DNA of 18,028 bases from an uncultured Bacteroidales bacterium (GTDB taxonomy: Bacteria > Bacteroidota > Bacteroidia > Bacteroidales > WCHB1-69). Position 1 is the stretch's first letter, and each line of letters begins with the position of its first letter. Shown here piece after piece: positions 7,697 to 13,822 of the stretch. The stretch spans positions 1 to 18,028 of the forward strand of contig CAMJPH010000049.1 of the NCBI GenBank assembly GCA_946407715.1, read 5' to 3'. Made by a program: the position numbers and the translations under genes. The notes beneath the pieces were generated by a model. The model was not told the origin of the DNA. It saw nothing but the letters and a program-made list of their open reading frames with translations, and did no database searches.

Positions 7697-8344
7697 ATGA
7701 GTATCATGCAATATTTGGCGATAGCCGCGGCGGTTTATTGCCTTGTTAGTTTATTCGTGCATTTTGTCAGGATTGTGCGCCTCGGTGCCCCGAAGGACAA
7801 GTCGGAGCCGAGCGGCAGCGTGAAAGAGGGCGTGATTTACTCCAACACCCGCGCCATGATGCCCGACCAGAAGGAGTCGGCGTATCTGCATATTCCTTCG
7901 TACGCCACGGGAATGCTGTTTCACATCGGGCTCTTCTGCTGTCTGCTCTTTTTCGTGCTCTCCTTCTTCCCCTTCTTCAATCGCTGGATTGGGGGCTGCA
8001 ACTGGCATCTGATTTTAGCGATTCCGACCGTTTTGGGTACTATCTGTGGTGTTGTCTTGTTTGTCAGAAGGTTGATCTCCAAAGATTTGAAGCCCTTTAC
8101 CACGCCTGACGACTACATTTCCTGCGGACTGGTCACTCTTTTCCAGCTGATGACCACGCTTTACCTGTGTTGCTCGACTTGTTGTGGATCCGTTACCATA
8201 TTATATTATATAAGCTGCATCCTGTTGTTCCTCTATATGCCGTTGGGCAAGCTCCGCCACGCGGTCTATTATTTCGCGGCGCGCTACCACCTCGGCTTCT
8301 TCTATGGCTGGCGGAATGTGTGGCCGAACAGGGAGAAGGAATAG
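7697..8344 (+). CDS. NarI/DsrM-like membrane cytochrome b subunit
   Basis: This 215-residue protein has about five membrane segments (roughly 5-27, 70-95, 103-126, 138-160, 163-186). Likely haem ligands are His65 and His76, about ten residues apart at the start of the second segment, and His188/His198 near the C-terminus in PLGKLRHAVYYFAARYHLG. The layout resembles the NarI/DsrM family of quinone-linked haem b subunits (nitrate reductase gamma). Next to a two-Cys DsrC, a DsrM-like role (moving electrons between the quinone pool and a DsrC-reducing partner) is the natural reading. The Fe-S partner DsrK/HdrD is not encoded next to it. Family assignment is by pattern only. There is no promoter box in the preceding gap, so it is probably co-transcribed with dsrC. 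Confidence 0.65.
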   Translation: MSIMQYLAIAAAVYCLVSLFVHFVRIVRLGAPKDKSEPSGSVKEGVIYSNTRAMMPDQKESAYLHIPSYATGMLFHIGLFCCLLFFVLSFFPFFNRWIGGCNWHLILAIPTVLGTICGVVLFVRRLISKDLKPFTTPDDYISCGLVTLFQLMTTLYLCCSTCCGSVTILYYISCILLFLYMPLGKLRHAVYYFAARYHLGFFYGWRNVWPNREKE

Positions 8345-8413
8345 GCCTTTCATGTTACCCCTCTTTCGTTATTATTCCGAAAAAAAATAATTACTCCTAA
8401 AAATATTTGCTAT

Positions 8414-8800
8414 TATAAAAAACATATCATTACATTTTTGATAATCTGTATGTTTTCAGGAGTTTCCGCACAGAATTACACGCAAGTTTTTGACAGTTTG
8501 TTCCAGTGTGCGGACCACACCCACACCTCAACAGGCATTTTATATGAGCGTTGTTGCTGTTCAGCAATTTGGTCAGCTATGTGACCAACATTCCCCATCC
8601 TGTAGATATCTGCGGACAATTCGACAATTGTTCTTGGTGTGCTCCCTACGAACTTTAACACATTCGGTACAGCAGCCATGCGGCAACGACTTTACTACGA
8701 TGCGGACAGCGTTCTTTGGGAAAACATATCCGTCAACGTTCCTTTATTTGATGAAAGCAACACCTATATGGTGGCGCCATTGGTGGAACAAAGTCCCTGA
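8414..8800 (+). pseudogene. Frameshifted relic of a secreted protein
   Basis: A good signal peptide reads from about 8417 (KKHIITFLIICMFSGVSAQ) but TAT stands where ATG would be expected. It continues as NYTQVFDSLFQ and THTSTGILYERCC, hits a stop, and resumes in other frames: FSNLVSYVTNIPHPVDICGQ, then RLYYDADSVLWENISVNV and PLFDESNTYMVAPLVEQSP, ending in a stop at 8798-8800. At least two frame changes and a lost start codon show decay. The TGILYERV-like phrase is reminiscent of Bacteroidales secreted surface proteins. The family could not be named. Confidence 0.65.
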
Positions 8801-8983
8801 AGGTGGCACTTACATTGAACAAAACGCAATGGTGTGCATTGAAGCTATCAATATGCTTAATGAACGACTTCAATAATCGGGCTGTGACGAGCAAATAGTT
8901 GTGGTCGGCCTTCGCACTGAGCTACGGCATCTGGCTCGTCATAGATTGGTACGACTGCTTTTTCCTCGGTGGGGCATTTTTCG
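8801..8983. other. Intergenic stretch without recognisable content
   Basis: Only short stop-rich frames occur between the relic and the CAT-family promoter. The 27-residue read-through phrase near 8800-8876 (EGGTYIEQNAMVCIEA) may be a further scrap of the relic but cannot be assigned. Confidence 0.4.
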
Positions 8984-8991
8984 TACTTTTG
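8984..8991 (+). promoter_or_regulatory. Bacteroidota -7 promoter element upstream of the CAT-family gene
   Basis: TACTTTTG matches TAnnTTTG, followed by CACC, and lies 19 bp before ATG 9011. It overlaps the longer ORF that begins at 8969, so that start is unlikely. Confidence 0.6.
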
Positions 8992-9010
8992 CACCCTCAA
9001 ATCCCCCGAT

Positions 9011-9628
9011 ATGAAACAGGAAATCAACCCCAAAGAGACCCCGCGAGCATTCGCCTTCGAGATGTGGATGACCGCACCGATGCCGATGGTGACGCTGGTG
9101 AAGACGATGAACGTGAGCAAACTGCTGAGAACCAGCCGGAAGAGCGACGTCAAGTTCAACACGCTGATGTGCTGGTGCATCGGGAAGACCGCCAGCCGGA
9201 CCGAGGAACTGCACCTGCTGCCCGAGGACGGCAAGCTCTTCCGCTACGACCAGATCGCCGTCAACGTGGTGGTGCGCAACCGCAAGGGCGGCATCAACTC
9301 CTGCGACATCCCCTTCTCCGACGACCTGCAGCAGTTCAACCGCGACTACATCGCGCTGACCACCAAAGTGGCGGAAGAGTGCGCGAGCAGCTTCCTCGAC
9401 GGCTACATGATTGTCGGCACCTCCGCGATGATCCAGACCGAGCTCGACTGCATCGTCAACCAATACACCGACAAGTTCCTCAACCCGATGGTGATGTGGG
9501 GCAAATACCGCAAAGAGTGGTTCAAGACCAAACTGCCGGTCTCGTTCCAGTTCCACCACGTGCAGATGGACGGCGGCGACGCGGCACGGTTTCTGGAGAG
9601 GTTACAGAAAACCATCGAAACGTTGTGA
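9011..9628 (+). CDS. Chloramphenicol acetyltransferase-family O-acetyltransferase
   Basis: The 205-residue protein has the size and the ending of a CatA-like enzyme: the active-site region near the C-terminus reads FQFHHVQMDGGDAARF. His183 and Asp187 match the catalytic His and structural Asp of the HHxxxDG motif. The residue usually His after DGF is Asp190 here (DGGD). Earlier blocks (FEMWMTAPMPMVTLV near 15-30, the SRKSDVKFNTLMCWCIGK stretch near 42-60) also fit the family. Family members acetylate chloramphenicol or other hydroxylated acceptors with acetyl-CoA; many Bacteroidales chromosomal copies have unknown substrates, so resistance should not be assumed. The next gene overlaps its stop (GTGA), implying one transcript. 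High GC suggests a long-resident gene rather than recent AT-rich cargo. Confidence 0.85.
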   Translation: MKQEINPKETPRAFAFEMWMTAPMPMVTLVKTMNVSKLLRTSRKSDVKFNTLMCWCIGKTASRTEELHLLPEDGKLFRYDQIAVNVVVRNRKGGINSCDIPFSDDLQQFNRDYIALTTKVAEECASSFLDGYMIVGTSAMIQTELDCIVNQYTDKFLNPMVMWGKYRKEWFKTKLPVSFQFHHVQMDGGDAARFLERLQKTIETL

Positions 9629-10080
9629 AACCGCTAAAACAATACCGTTTCGGCTTCGACCCGTGGGGTTTGCTCCTCTTCCTGCTGGTGATGTTCCCCA
9701 ATTTCATCTGGTTCGCCGTTCCCGCACCGAACGACATCCTGCGCGCGGATTCGGCCACGCCGGTGGTGGACGCCATCGGCTCCGTGTTCCAAGTGCTGAC
9801 CGTCGCGTGCCTCTGCTTCGTCATCCATAAAGACAGGAGCAAACTTTGTCTTTCGTCACTTATCATCGCCACAATTATTTGCGTCGCAATCTATTACATT
9901 GGATGGGCGTTGTATTACACGGCCAATGTGAGTCCTATCGTCATCCTCCTGCTGACCGTTCCTCCTTGCTTGGCGTTCATCCTGTTCGCCATCGACCGGA
10001 AGAACCTCCTGGCAGTGATATTAGCAACGGTGTTTGCCATGTGCCATCTGGTGTTTGGGGTGGTGAACTTTGTGATTTGA
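9625..10080 (+). CDS. Small multi-pass membrane protein, function unknown
   Basis: In frame from a GTG at 9625, which overlaps the previous stop in GTGA, this encodes 151 residues beginning VKPLKQYRFGFDPWGLLLF. Hydrophobic segments fall near 12-34, 46-68, 74-96, 101-120 and 126-150, so four or five transmembrane helices are likely. The phrase FPNFIWFAVPAPNDILRA is distinctive and I believe recurs in conserved uncharacterised membrane proteins of gut bacteria, but I know no function for it. The frame stays open far upstream through the CAT-family gene; only the part after 9625 has sensible protein composition. Translational coupling to the acetyltransferase is likely. Confidence 0.7.
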   Translation: MKPLKQYRFGFDPWGLLLFLLVMFPNFIWFAVPAPNDILRADSATPVVDAIGSVFQVLTVACLCFVIHKDRSKLCLSSLIIATIICVAIYYIGWALYYTANVSPIVILLLTVPPCLAFILFAIDRKNLLAVILATVFAMCHLVFGVVNFVI

Positions 10081-10171
10081 TGAAAATGAAAAAGTTTCAG
10101 ATTGTGCAGGAATGGTGGGTGAGGGGGATTAAAACATAAAGAAGGAGTTACAAAAGCCAATGGCTCGTTGG

Positions 10172-10204
10172 CCAAATTGGCCACCAAGCTGGTGGCCAAT
10201 TTGG
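10172..10204. repeat. 15-bp perfect hairpin, possible terminator
   Basis: CCAAATTGGCCACCA and its exact reverse complement flank an AGC loop about 90 bp after the membrane-protein gene. No T tract of note follows (TCCCCCC), so it may be a transcript-stabilising or repeat-derived hairpin rather than a classical terminator. Confidence 0.65.
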
Positions 10205-10298
10205 TCCCCCCTCTGCGTTTCCACCTACCAGCTTGAGCAGGTGGTGGAACGGACGGTGAGGGAGCTGGAACTGAGGAAGAGAGAATCAGGGAGGCTGG

Positions 10299-10525
10299 GC
10301 GTGCAGGAAGCACGCAAATTGAGTAACCCCATACTAAGGCCGATAGGCCGCAGTGTGGGGTGGAACGCGCGGCGGAAGTCTGCGTGCCAGAGGCACGCCA
10401 CCACTCGACTCGCTAACAGTAGCGTGTCTTCAACACGCCATCGACGTGCTGCCGCCGTCACCCCACACTGCGCTCCACTTCGTTACGCTGATGTGGGGTT
10501 ATTAGGATATCGTGCCTCCGGCACG
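10299..10525. repeat. Cluster of GCGTGC..GCACGC hairpins nested in a CCCCA/TGGGG inverted repeat
   Basis: Four short hairpins share a GTGC/GCAC-type stem: 10299-10315 (loop AGGAA), 10382-10398 (AGA), 10422-10438 (CTTCA) and 10511-10525 (TCC). Between them AACCCCATACTAAGGCC pairs imperfectly with GGCCGCAGTGTGGGG, and ACCCCACACTGCG / TGATGTGGGGTTATT repeat the same ends at about 10460-10502. Nothing codes here. The arrangement looks like a REP/BIME-type composite repeat, possibly spread by a RAYT-type transposase elsewhere in the genome. Confidence 0.6.
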
Positions 10526-10540
10526 CGAAGTCCATATTCC

Positions 10541-11062
10541 AATTTCTTTAGCATAAAGAAACGCACCCGTAATATTGCAACTGTATTTAAACAGTGATGA
10601 TAATGAGAAAAAAATCCGGAGATTGACTTGAGCACCGAGTTCATCATTACGATCTGGCGCGATAATATTGGAACTAATATTGGAACTAATGATGCAACTG
10701 ATAGTGGTGCTAATGATCTGACAATCAATACTAATAGTGCTATTAATATTGGAACTAATATTGGAACTTCCGGAAACAGTGTTGCAACTGACCATTTGAC
10801 GGAGAACAAGCGAATCGTGGATAGAATAGTAAAAAAGAAAGTCAAGCCAAGAATGACAAAAGAGCAGTTGCGGGAGTGCATTATCGAAGCATGTGTTGTA
10901 GATCATTCAATTGATGAATTGGCTACGCTTTTGGAAAGGAGTCCAGACTATCTGCAAAATTTCGTGATTCCTGATTTGGTCGCCGACGGAATACTCTTAC
11001 GCACCAAACCGAGTCATAGTCCAGGGCAGACATACATGACGAATCCGAAACTTGATAAGTAG
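10541..11062 (+). pseudogene. 3' relic of a Schlafen/AlbA_2-type ATP-binding (RecG-like) protein
   Basis: A fragment in one frame near 10540-10600 reads IKKRTRNIATVFKQ, like the conserved R-N-x-x-I-A-x-x-F block of AlbA_2/COG2865 proteins, and ends in stops. From about 10607 a second frame reads KNPEIDLSTEFIITIWRDN, then a low-complexity linker built from NIGTN units (DNA repeat AATATTGGAACT, about 10664-10770), then a winged-helix end with LLERSPDYLQNFVIPDLVADGIL and GQTYMTN. Helicase and ATP-binding parts are absent. Only TTG is available as a start near 10628, so this is best read as a truncated gene whose 5' end was lost at the repeat cluster. A short expressed DNA-binding protein cannot be excluded. 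Confidence 0.6.
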
Positions 11063-11107
11063 GATTGAAGGGTTGTAGGTACGAAAATAAGTTGAGCGAG
11101 AAAGTTG

Positions 11108-11115
11108 TATTTTTG
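11108..11115 (+). promoter_or_regulatory. Bacteroidota -7 promoter element upstream of the 302-aa gene
   Basis: TATTTTTG followed by CCGGCG lies 45 bp before ATG 11161. TTG occurs 13 bp upstream of it, too close for a standard -33 box. Confidence 0.6.
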
Positions 11116-11160
11116 CCGGCGATTGAATGAGATTGAGAAACAATAAAAAACTTTTCTGAA

Positions 11161-12069
11161 ATGTATATCACAAAGGCAAATTTCAAGAGGATAATTAGAG
11201 AAATAGATGTGCCACAGAACTATAAATTTGAAGATTTGATCTTGTGGAAAGCACCTGACGGAAAAGAGTATAAAGGTGATTGGAAGTCTAATAAATCAAA
11301 TGTATTTACTGCCATTTTTTCACAATGGGAGAAAAACCATTTGTTGGCCTTCAAAGCCTTTTGCAAGGGCGACACAAGCTTGCTAAAGTACATATATAAT
11401 CGTATTGAAAAACCAACGGATTCGTTGAGGTATATTCGAGCAGAGAAGAGTCCTGTGTACCATTCGGACATCAATTGTCCAGCCATGAAATCTGATTATG
11501 AACGTATCGCTATTCCAGAACAAATCATTGAACAAGGCAGAGATGCAGTACTTGACTTTAGGAGGTATTGGAACGAACAATCGGATTTAAGAGAAAAAGA
11601 CATGCCGGCTTTTGTAGCAAGAGTAAATCTAAGATTTAGTCTTAATCCACCAATTTTAGACTGTGATTTTGAATCCACGACCATTCCTAATTCTGGTATT
11701 CAGAATATCAAGGATAATCGCTCCGTCATGGAAATTAATGATGAGATAACACGTATTTGGATGGAATTTGTGAACTGGATAAAAGAAGACCGAAAAAAGC
11801 GACTGAATATTTGTCTTGAATTTGGCTACCTTTCTGGAATGGGCAATAGCGATAAAACCATTGATAGAAAACTACCGAATGGCCTGACCGAGGAAGAACT
11901 AAAGAGAGTGTTAGTTGTCATTGAAACATATAAAAAACAAATATACAACCAACTTCAAGAATTATATATGCGACAATATATTCCTGACCTAAATCTTGAT
12001 GACAGTTTACTCAAAAGCCTTGGATTTGAACCTTGTTACATATGTGCCATGCACGAAGGAGGACTTTAG
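11161..12069 (+). CDS. Unrecognised 302-aa cytoplasmic protein of the defence island
   Basis: I do not recognise this protein. It is soluble and charged, with no signal or membrane segment. A central block around 97-140 reads SPVYHSDINCPAMKSDYERI, then IPEQIIEQGRDAVLDFRRYW, and could be a small metal-binding or structural motif. A mixed alpha-helical part follows (190-290), and the C-terminus carries CYIC (Cys-x2-Cys) in CYICAMHEGG. The phrase NCPAMKS resembles NCETLKS in the HNH protein encoded convergently at 12255-13109, which hints at a shared fold. It has its own promoter-like box and low GC, as the rest of the island does. A stand-alone defence or regulatory gene is possible, but function is unknown. 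Confidence 0.75.
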   Translation: MYITKANFKRIIREIDVPQNYKFEDLILWKAPDGKEYKGDWKSNKSNVFTAIFSQWEKNHLLAFKAFCKGDTSLLKYIYNRIEKPTDSLRYIRAEKSPVYHSDINCPAMKSDYERIAIPEQIIEQGRDAVLDFRRYWNEQSDLREKDMPAFVARVNLRFSLNPPILDCDFESTTIPNSGIQNIKDNRSVMEINDEITRIWMEFVNWIKEDRKKRLNICLEFGYLSGMGNSDKTIDRKLPNGLTEEELKRVLVVIETYKKQIYNQLQELYMRQYIPDLNLDDSLLKSLGFEPCYICAMHEGGL

Positions 12070-12254
12070 AATGAACATTATATTTGTGTATGTGCCTTAA
12101 AGTTGTTCATACATTGTTTCTTTTGAATCTCTAAAGATTCATCCATTTGGTGGCAATACCTCTTCCTAACGAATGGTTTTGGTTTCTTCATGAGGGAGGA
12201 CAATTTCCACTTTAGATTATATAGATTGTAAATAATAAGTACAAAATAATGTTA

Positions 12255-13109
12255 TCAGAATGGTAAGTCGTTGTTGTTTGATGGATTGTTTGAATTCTGC
12301 TGTTTTATAGTACCTGCATTGGGATATTTCTTCTTAAACGAATCCAACATAACTCTATTCGCTCCTTTTGAGAAGTTTTCTTGGTGTGCTGGATTCACGT
12401 TGGAATGGCAGGCGATACACAGGCATTGCAAGTTGCTTTCTCTGTTATTTGTTTTTCTACCATCTTTGTGATGAACGTGTATGAATTGTCTATCCATTCT
12501 GCTTTCAGGATGGAACCCACAAATCTCGCAGGTGTAGTTATTTTTTGTCCGGTATGCTTCAGATATTTTTTGCCATTTCCAAGTATAACCCTCCAAATCA
12601 GTATCGGGTTCCTGTTCGTTTTCCGTATCCTCACCTGCTGCACGAAGTATCTGCTCAAACTCGTCAGAAGTCATATCATACCCATAATCGAATTGCCTTG
12701 CAGCTCGAATAATTTTCAAGCAATTTTTGCAGAGTGGCAACCCAGAAACCTCTACATCTCTTTCTTGACTTGTATCATAAACAATAACTGTTCCCGTGTT
12801 GGCTCGTCTATACTTTTTCGTTCCTAATGATTTTAGTGTTTCACAGTTGGTAATATGGAATCGAGGTTTGCCGTATGACGCCATATCATAATTGCGCATA
12901 TAAAGAAATATTTGCTGTTTGTTCCCAGTATTAGGATCGACATAGTAGATGCCTTCATTGGTGATTTCAACCTCACCACTTTGAACATTTGAAAGATTGA
13001 CATCAGCAACTTCAATCGGAACGTAAGGTTTGGCTTCACCAATAGTGTATCCAAGACTCTCTAAAGTAGCCTTTAACTTTTTGAAATCATATATCGGAGT
13101 ATCACTCAT
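12255..13109 (-). CDS. zorE: HNH endonuclease, ZorE-like effector of a Zorya-type system
   Basis: The 284-residue product has an N-terminal domain (1-140) with a possible metal site made of His85 and Cys89 (FHITNCETLKS) and Cys127/Cys130 (LCKNC). Residues 175-240 are an HNH nuclease: CEIC at 194-197, HVHHKDG with His213/His214, Asn226, and CIACH with Cys231/Cys234/His235. The last 15 residues are Gln/Asn/Ser-rich and end NNNDLPF, like the C-terminal tip of single-stranded DNA-binding protein. Its ATG overlaps the stop of the MotB-like gene by 4 bp (ATGA), so the two are translationally coupled. ZorA-ZorB-HNH is the established content of type II Zorya, where the HNH protein is the nuclease effector. 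The match to known ZorE outside the HNH core is not verified. Confidence 0.75.
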   Translation of the reverse strand: MSDTPIYDFKKLKATLESLGYTIGEAKPYVPIEVADVNLSNVQSGEVEITNEGIYYVDPNTGNKQQIFLYMRNYDMASYGKPRFHITNCETLKSLGTKKYRRANTGTVIVYDTSQERDVEVSGLPLCKNCLKIIRAARQFDYGYDMTSDEFEQILRAAGEDTENEQEPDTDLEGYTWKWQKISEAYRTKNNYTCEICGFHPESRMDRQFIHVHHKDGRKTNNRESNLQCLCIACHSNVNPAHQENFSKGANRVMLDSFKKKYPNAGTIKQQNSNNPSNNNDLPF

Positions 13110-13819
13110 TTTAACAGTCCTTTCTCATTTTTTTCTACGAAATTCTCCAATATCTCATCACCACTTGTAACAATACGGATTTCCACTCGCCTTGACAATT
13201 CCCTGTTGATTGGACTACCCGATAACATTGTATATGTTCCATTTTCATCTAATGACTTCCCATAAGAGAATCCGTTGGCAGTCAGCCAATATTCGATTAA
13301 CCGTTGTTCCTCCTCTGTATATTCTTGAAACACGGGCAATTCTCGGAAATACTTTACCACACTTAATGCCCTTCGCTGAGAAAGGATAATATTAGCTATA
13401 TATGGGTCTTGGTCCAATTTTGGGATGGGTACATCATCAGTATGTCCTTCAATACGTATTTCTTGAATCCTGTCTCGTAGCGTATCTTTTAGAAGTATGT
13501 TAAAGTATCGTGGGAGGAACTCTTCCAATATATCTTTAAATGGATCTGACAGTTCCCATTCGCCCGATGCGAAAAGCACGGTCGGATTCTCGAACTTCAT
13601 TGTCAGGTCTTTTCCTATAGACATTTGCCATCTCGCAGTATCCCCCGCAAACTCACTAACTAACTTTTCGTGAAGGTTTTTCTTCGTATCAACATAATTT
13701 GTCAAGACAGATTGATTGTCTTGTACTTTAACCATGTAAGAAACAGCAACAAACAGGAATATAATCATTAGTCCTGTCATTAGGTCAGATACAGACATCC
13801 ATACATTTGACCTTGCCAT
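13106..13819 (-). CDS. zorB: ZorB-like MotB/OmpA-domain protein
   Basis: This 237-residue protein has one N-terminal membrane helix (about 10-30) that contains Asp12 in VSDLMTGLMIIFLFVAV. That is the position of the proton-carrying Asp in MotB-type stator subunits. Residues 115-217 form an OmpA-like peptidoglycan-binding domain with EGHTDD (124-129), LSQRRALSVV (146-155) and NRELSRRVEIRI (205-216). In Zorya, ZorB pairs with ZorA as a membrane-embedded, ion-driven complex anchored to the cell wall that senses phage invasion and passes a signal to cytoplasmic effectors. It begins 3 bp after the ZorA-like stop and overlaps the HNH gene by 4 bp. A TolR/MotB housekeeping role is unlikely given the HNH neighbour. 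Confidence 0.85.
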   Translation of the reverse strand: MARSNVWMSVSDLMTGLMIIFLFVAVSYMVKVQDNQSVLTNYVDTKKNLHEKLVSEFAGDTARWQMSIGKDLTMKFENPTVLFASGEWELSDPFKDILEEFLPRYFNILLKDTLRDRIQEIRIEGHTDDVPIPKLDQDPYIANIILSQRRALSVVKYFRELPVFQEYTEEEQRLIEYWLTANGFSYGKSLDENGTYTMLSGSPINRELSRRVEIRIVTSGDEILENFVEKNEKGLLK

Positions 13820-13822
13820 ATG

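Larger units (their letters stand above)
10081..10540. other. Gene-free, repeat-dominated boundary of the accessory island
   Basis: The ORFs that can be drawn here run through hairpins and have no protein-like composition. Base composition changes across this interval from GC-richer resident genes on the left to AT-rich island genes on the right. Confidence 0.6.

Noticed and set aside
8899..9624. Long plus-strand frame joining the CAT-family region to the membrane-protein gene as one 393-aa protein
   Set aside because: Before 9625 the frame is a Arg/Gln/Asp-rich shadow of the CAT-family gene; only the part after the GTG at 9625 has sensible composition.
10299..10525. Possible CRISPR array from the repeated GCGTGC/GCACGC units
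   Set aside because: Units are 15-17 bp hairpins with irregular spacing and differing loops; no constant repeat with unique spacers is present.
10664..10770. Possible CRISPR or satellite array from AATATTGGAACT repeats
   Set aside because: The repeat is in frame with a coding linker (NIGTN) that joins two conserved blocks of a known protein type.
12124..12141. Hairpin TGAATCT-CTAA-AGATTCA as a terminator between the convergent genes
   Set aside because: The 7-bp stem is AT-rich and no T tract follows on either strand.
12075..12195. Short minus-strand ORF (MKKPKPFVRKRYCHQMDESL...) below the HNH gene
   Set aside because: About 37 residues, no motif, no conserved context visible; cannot be told from chance.
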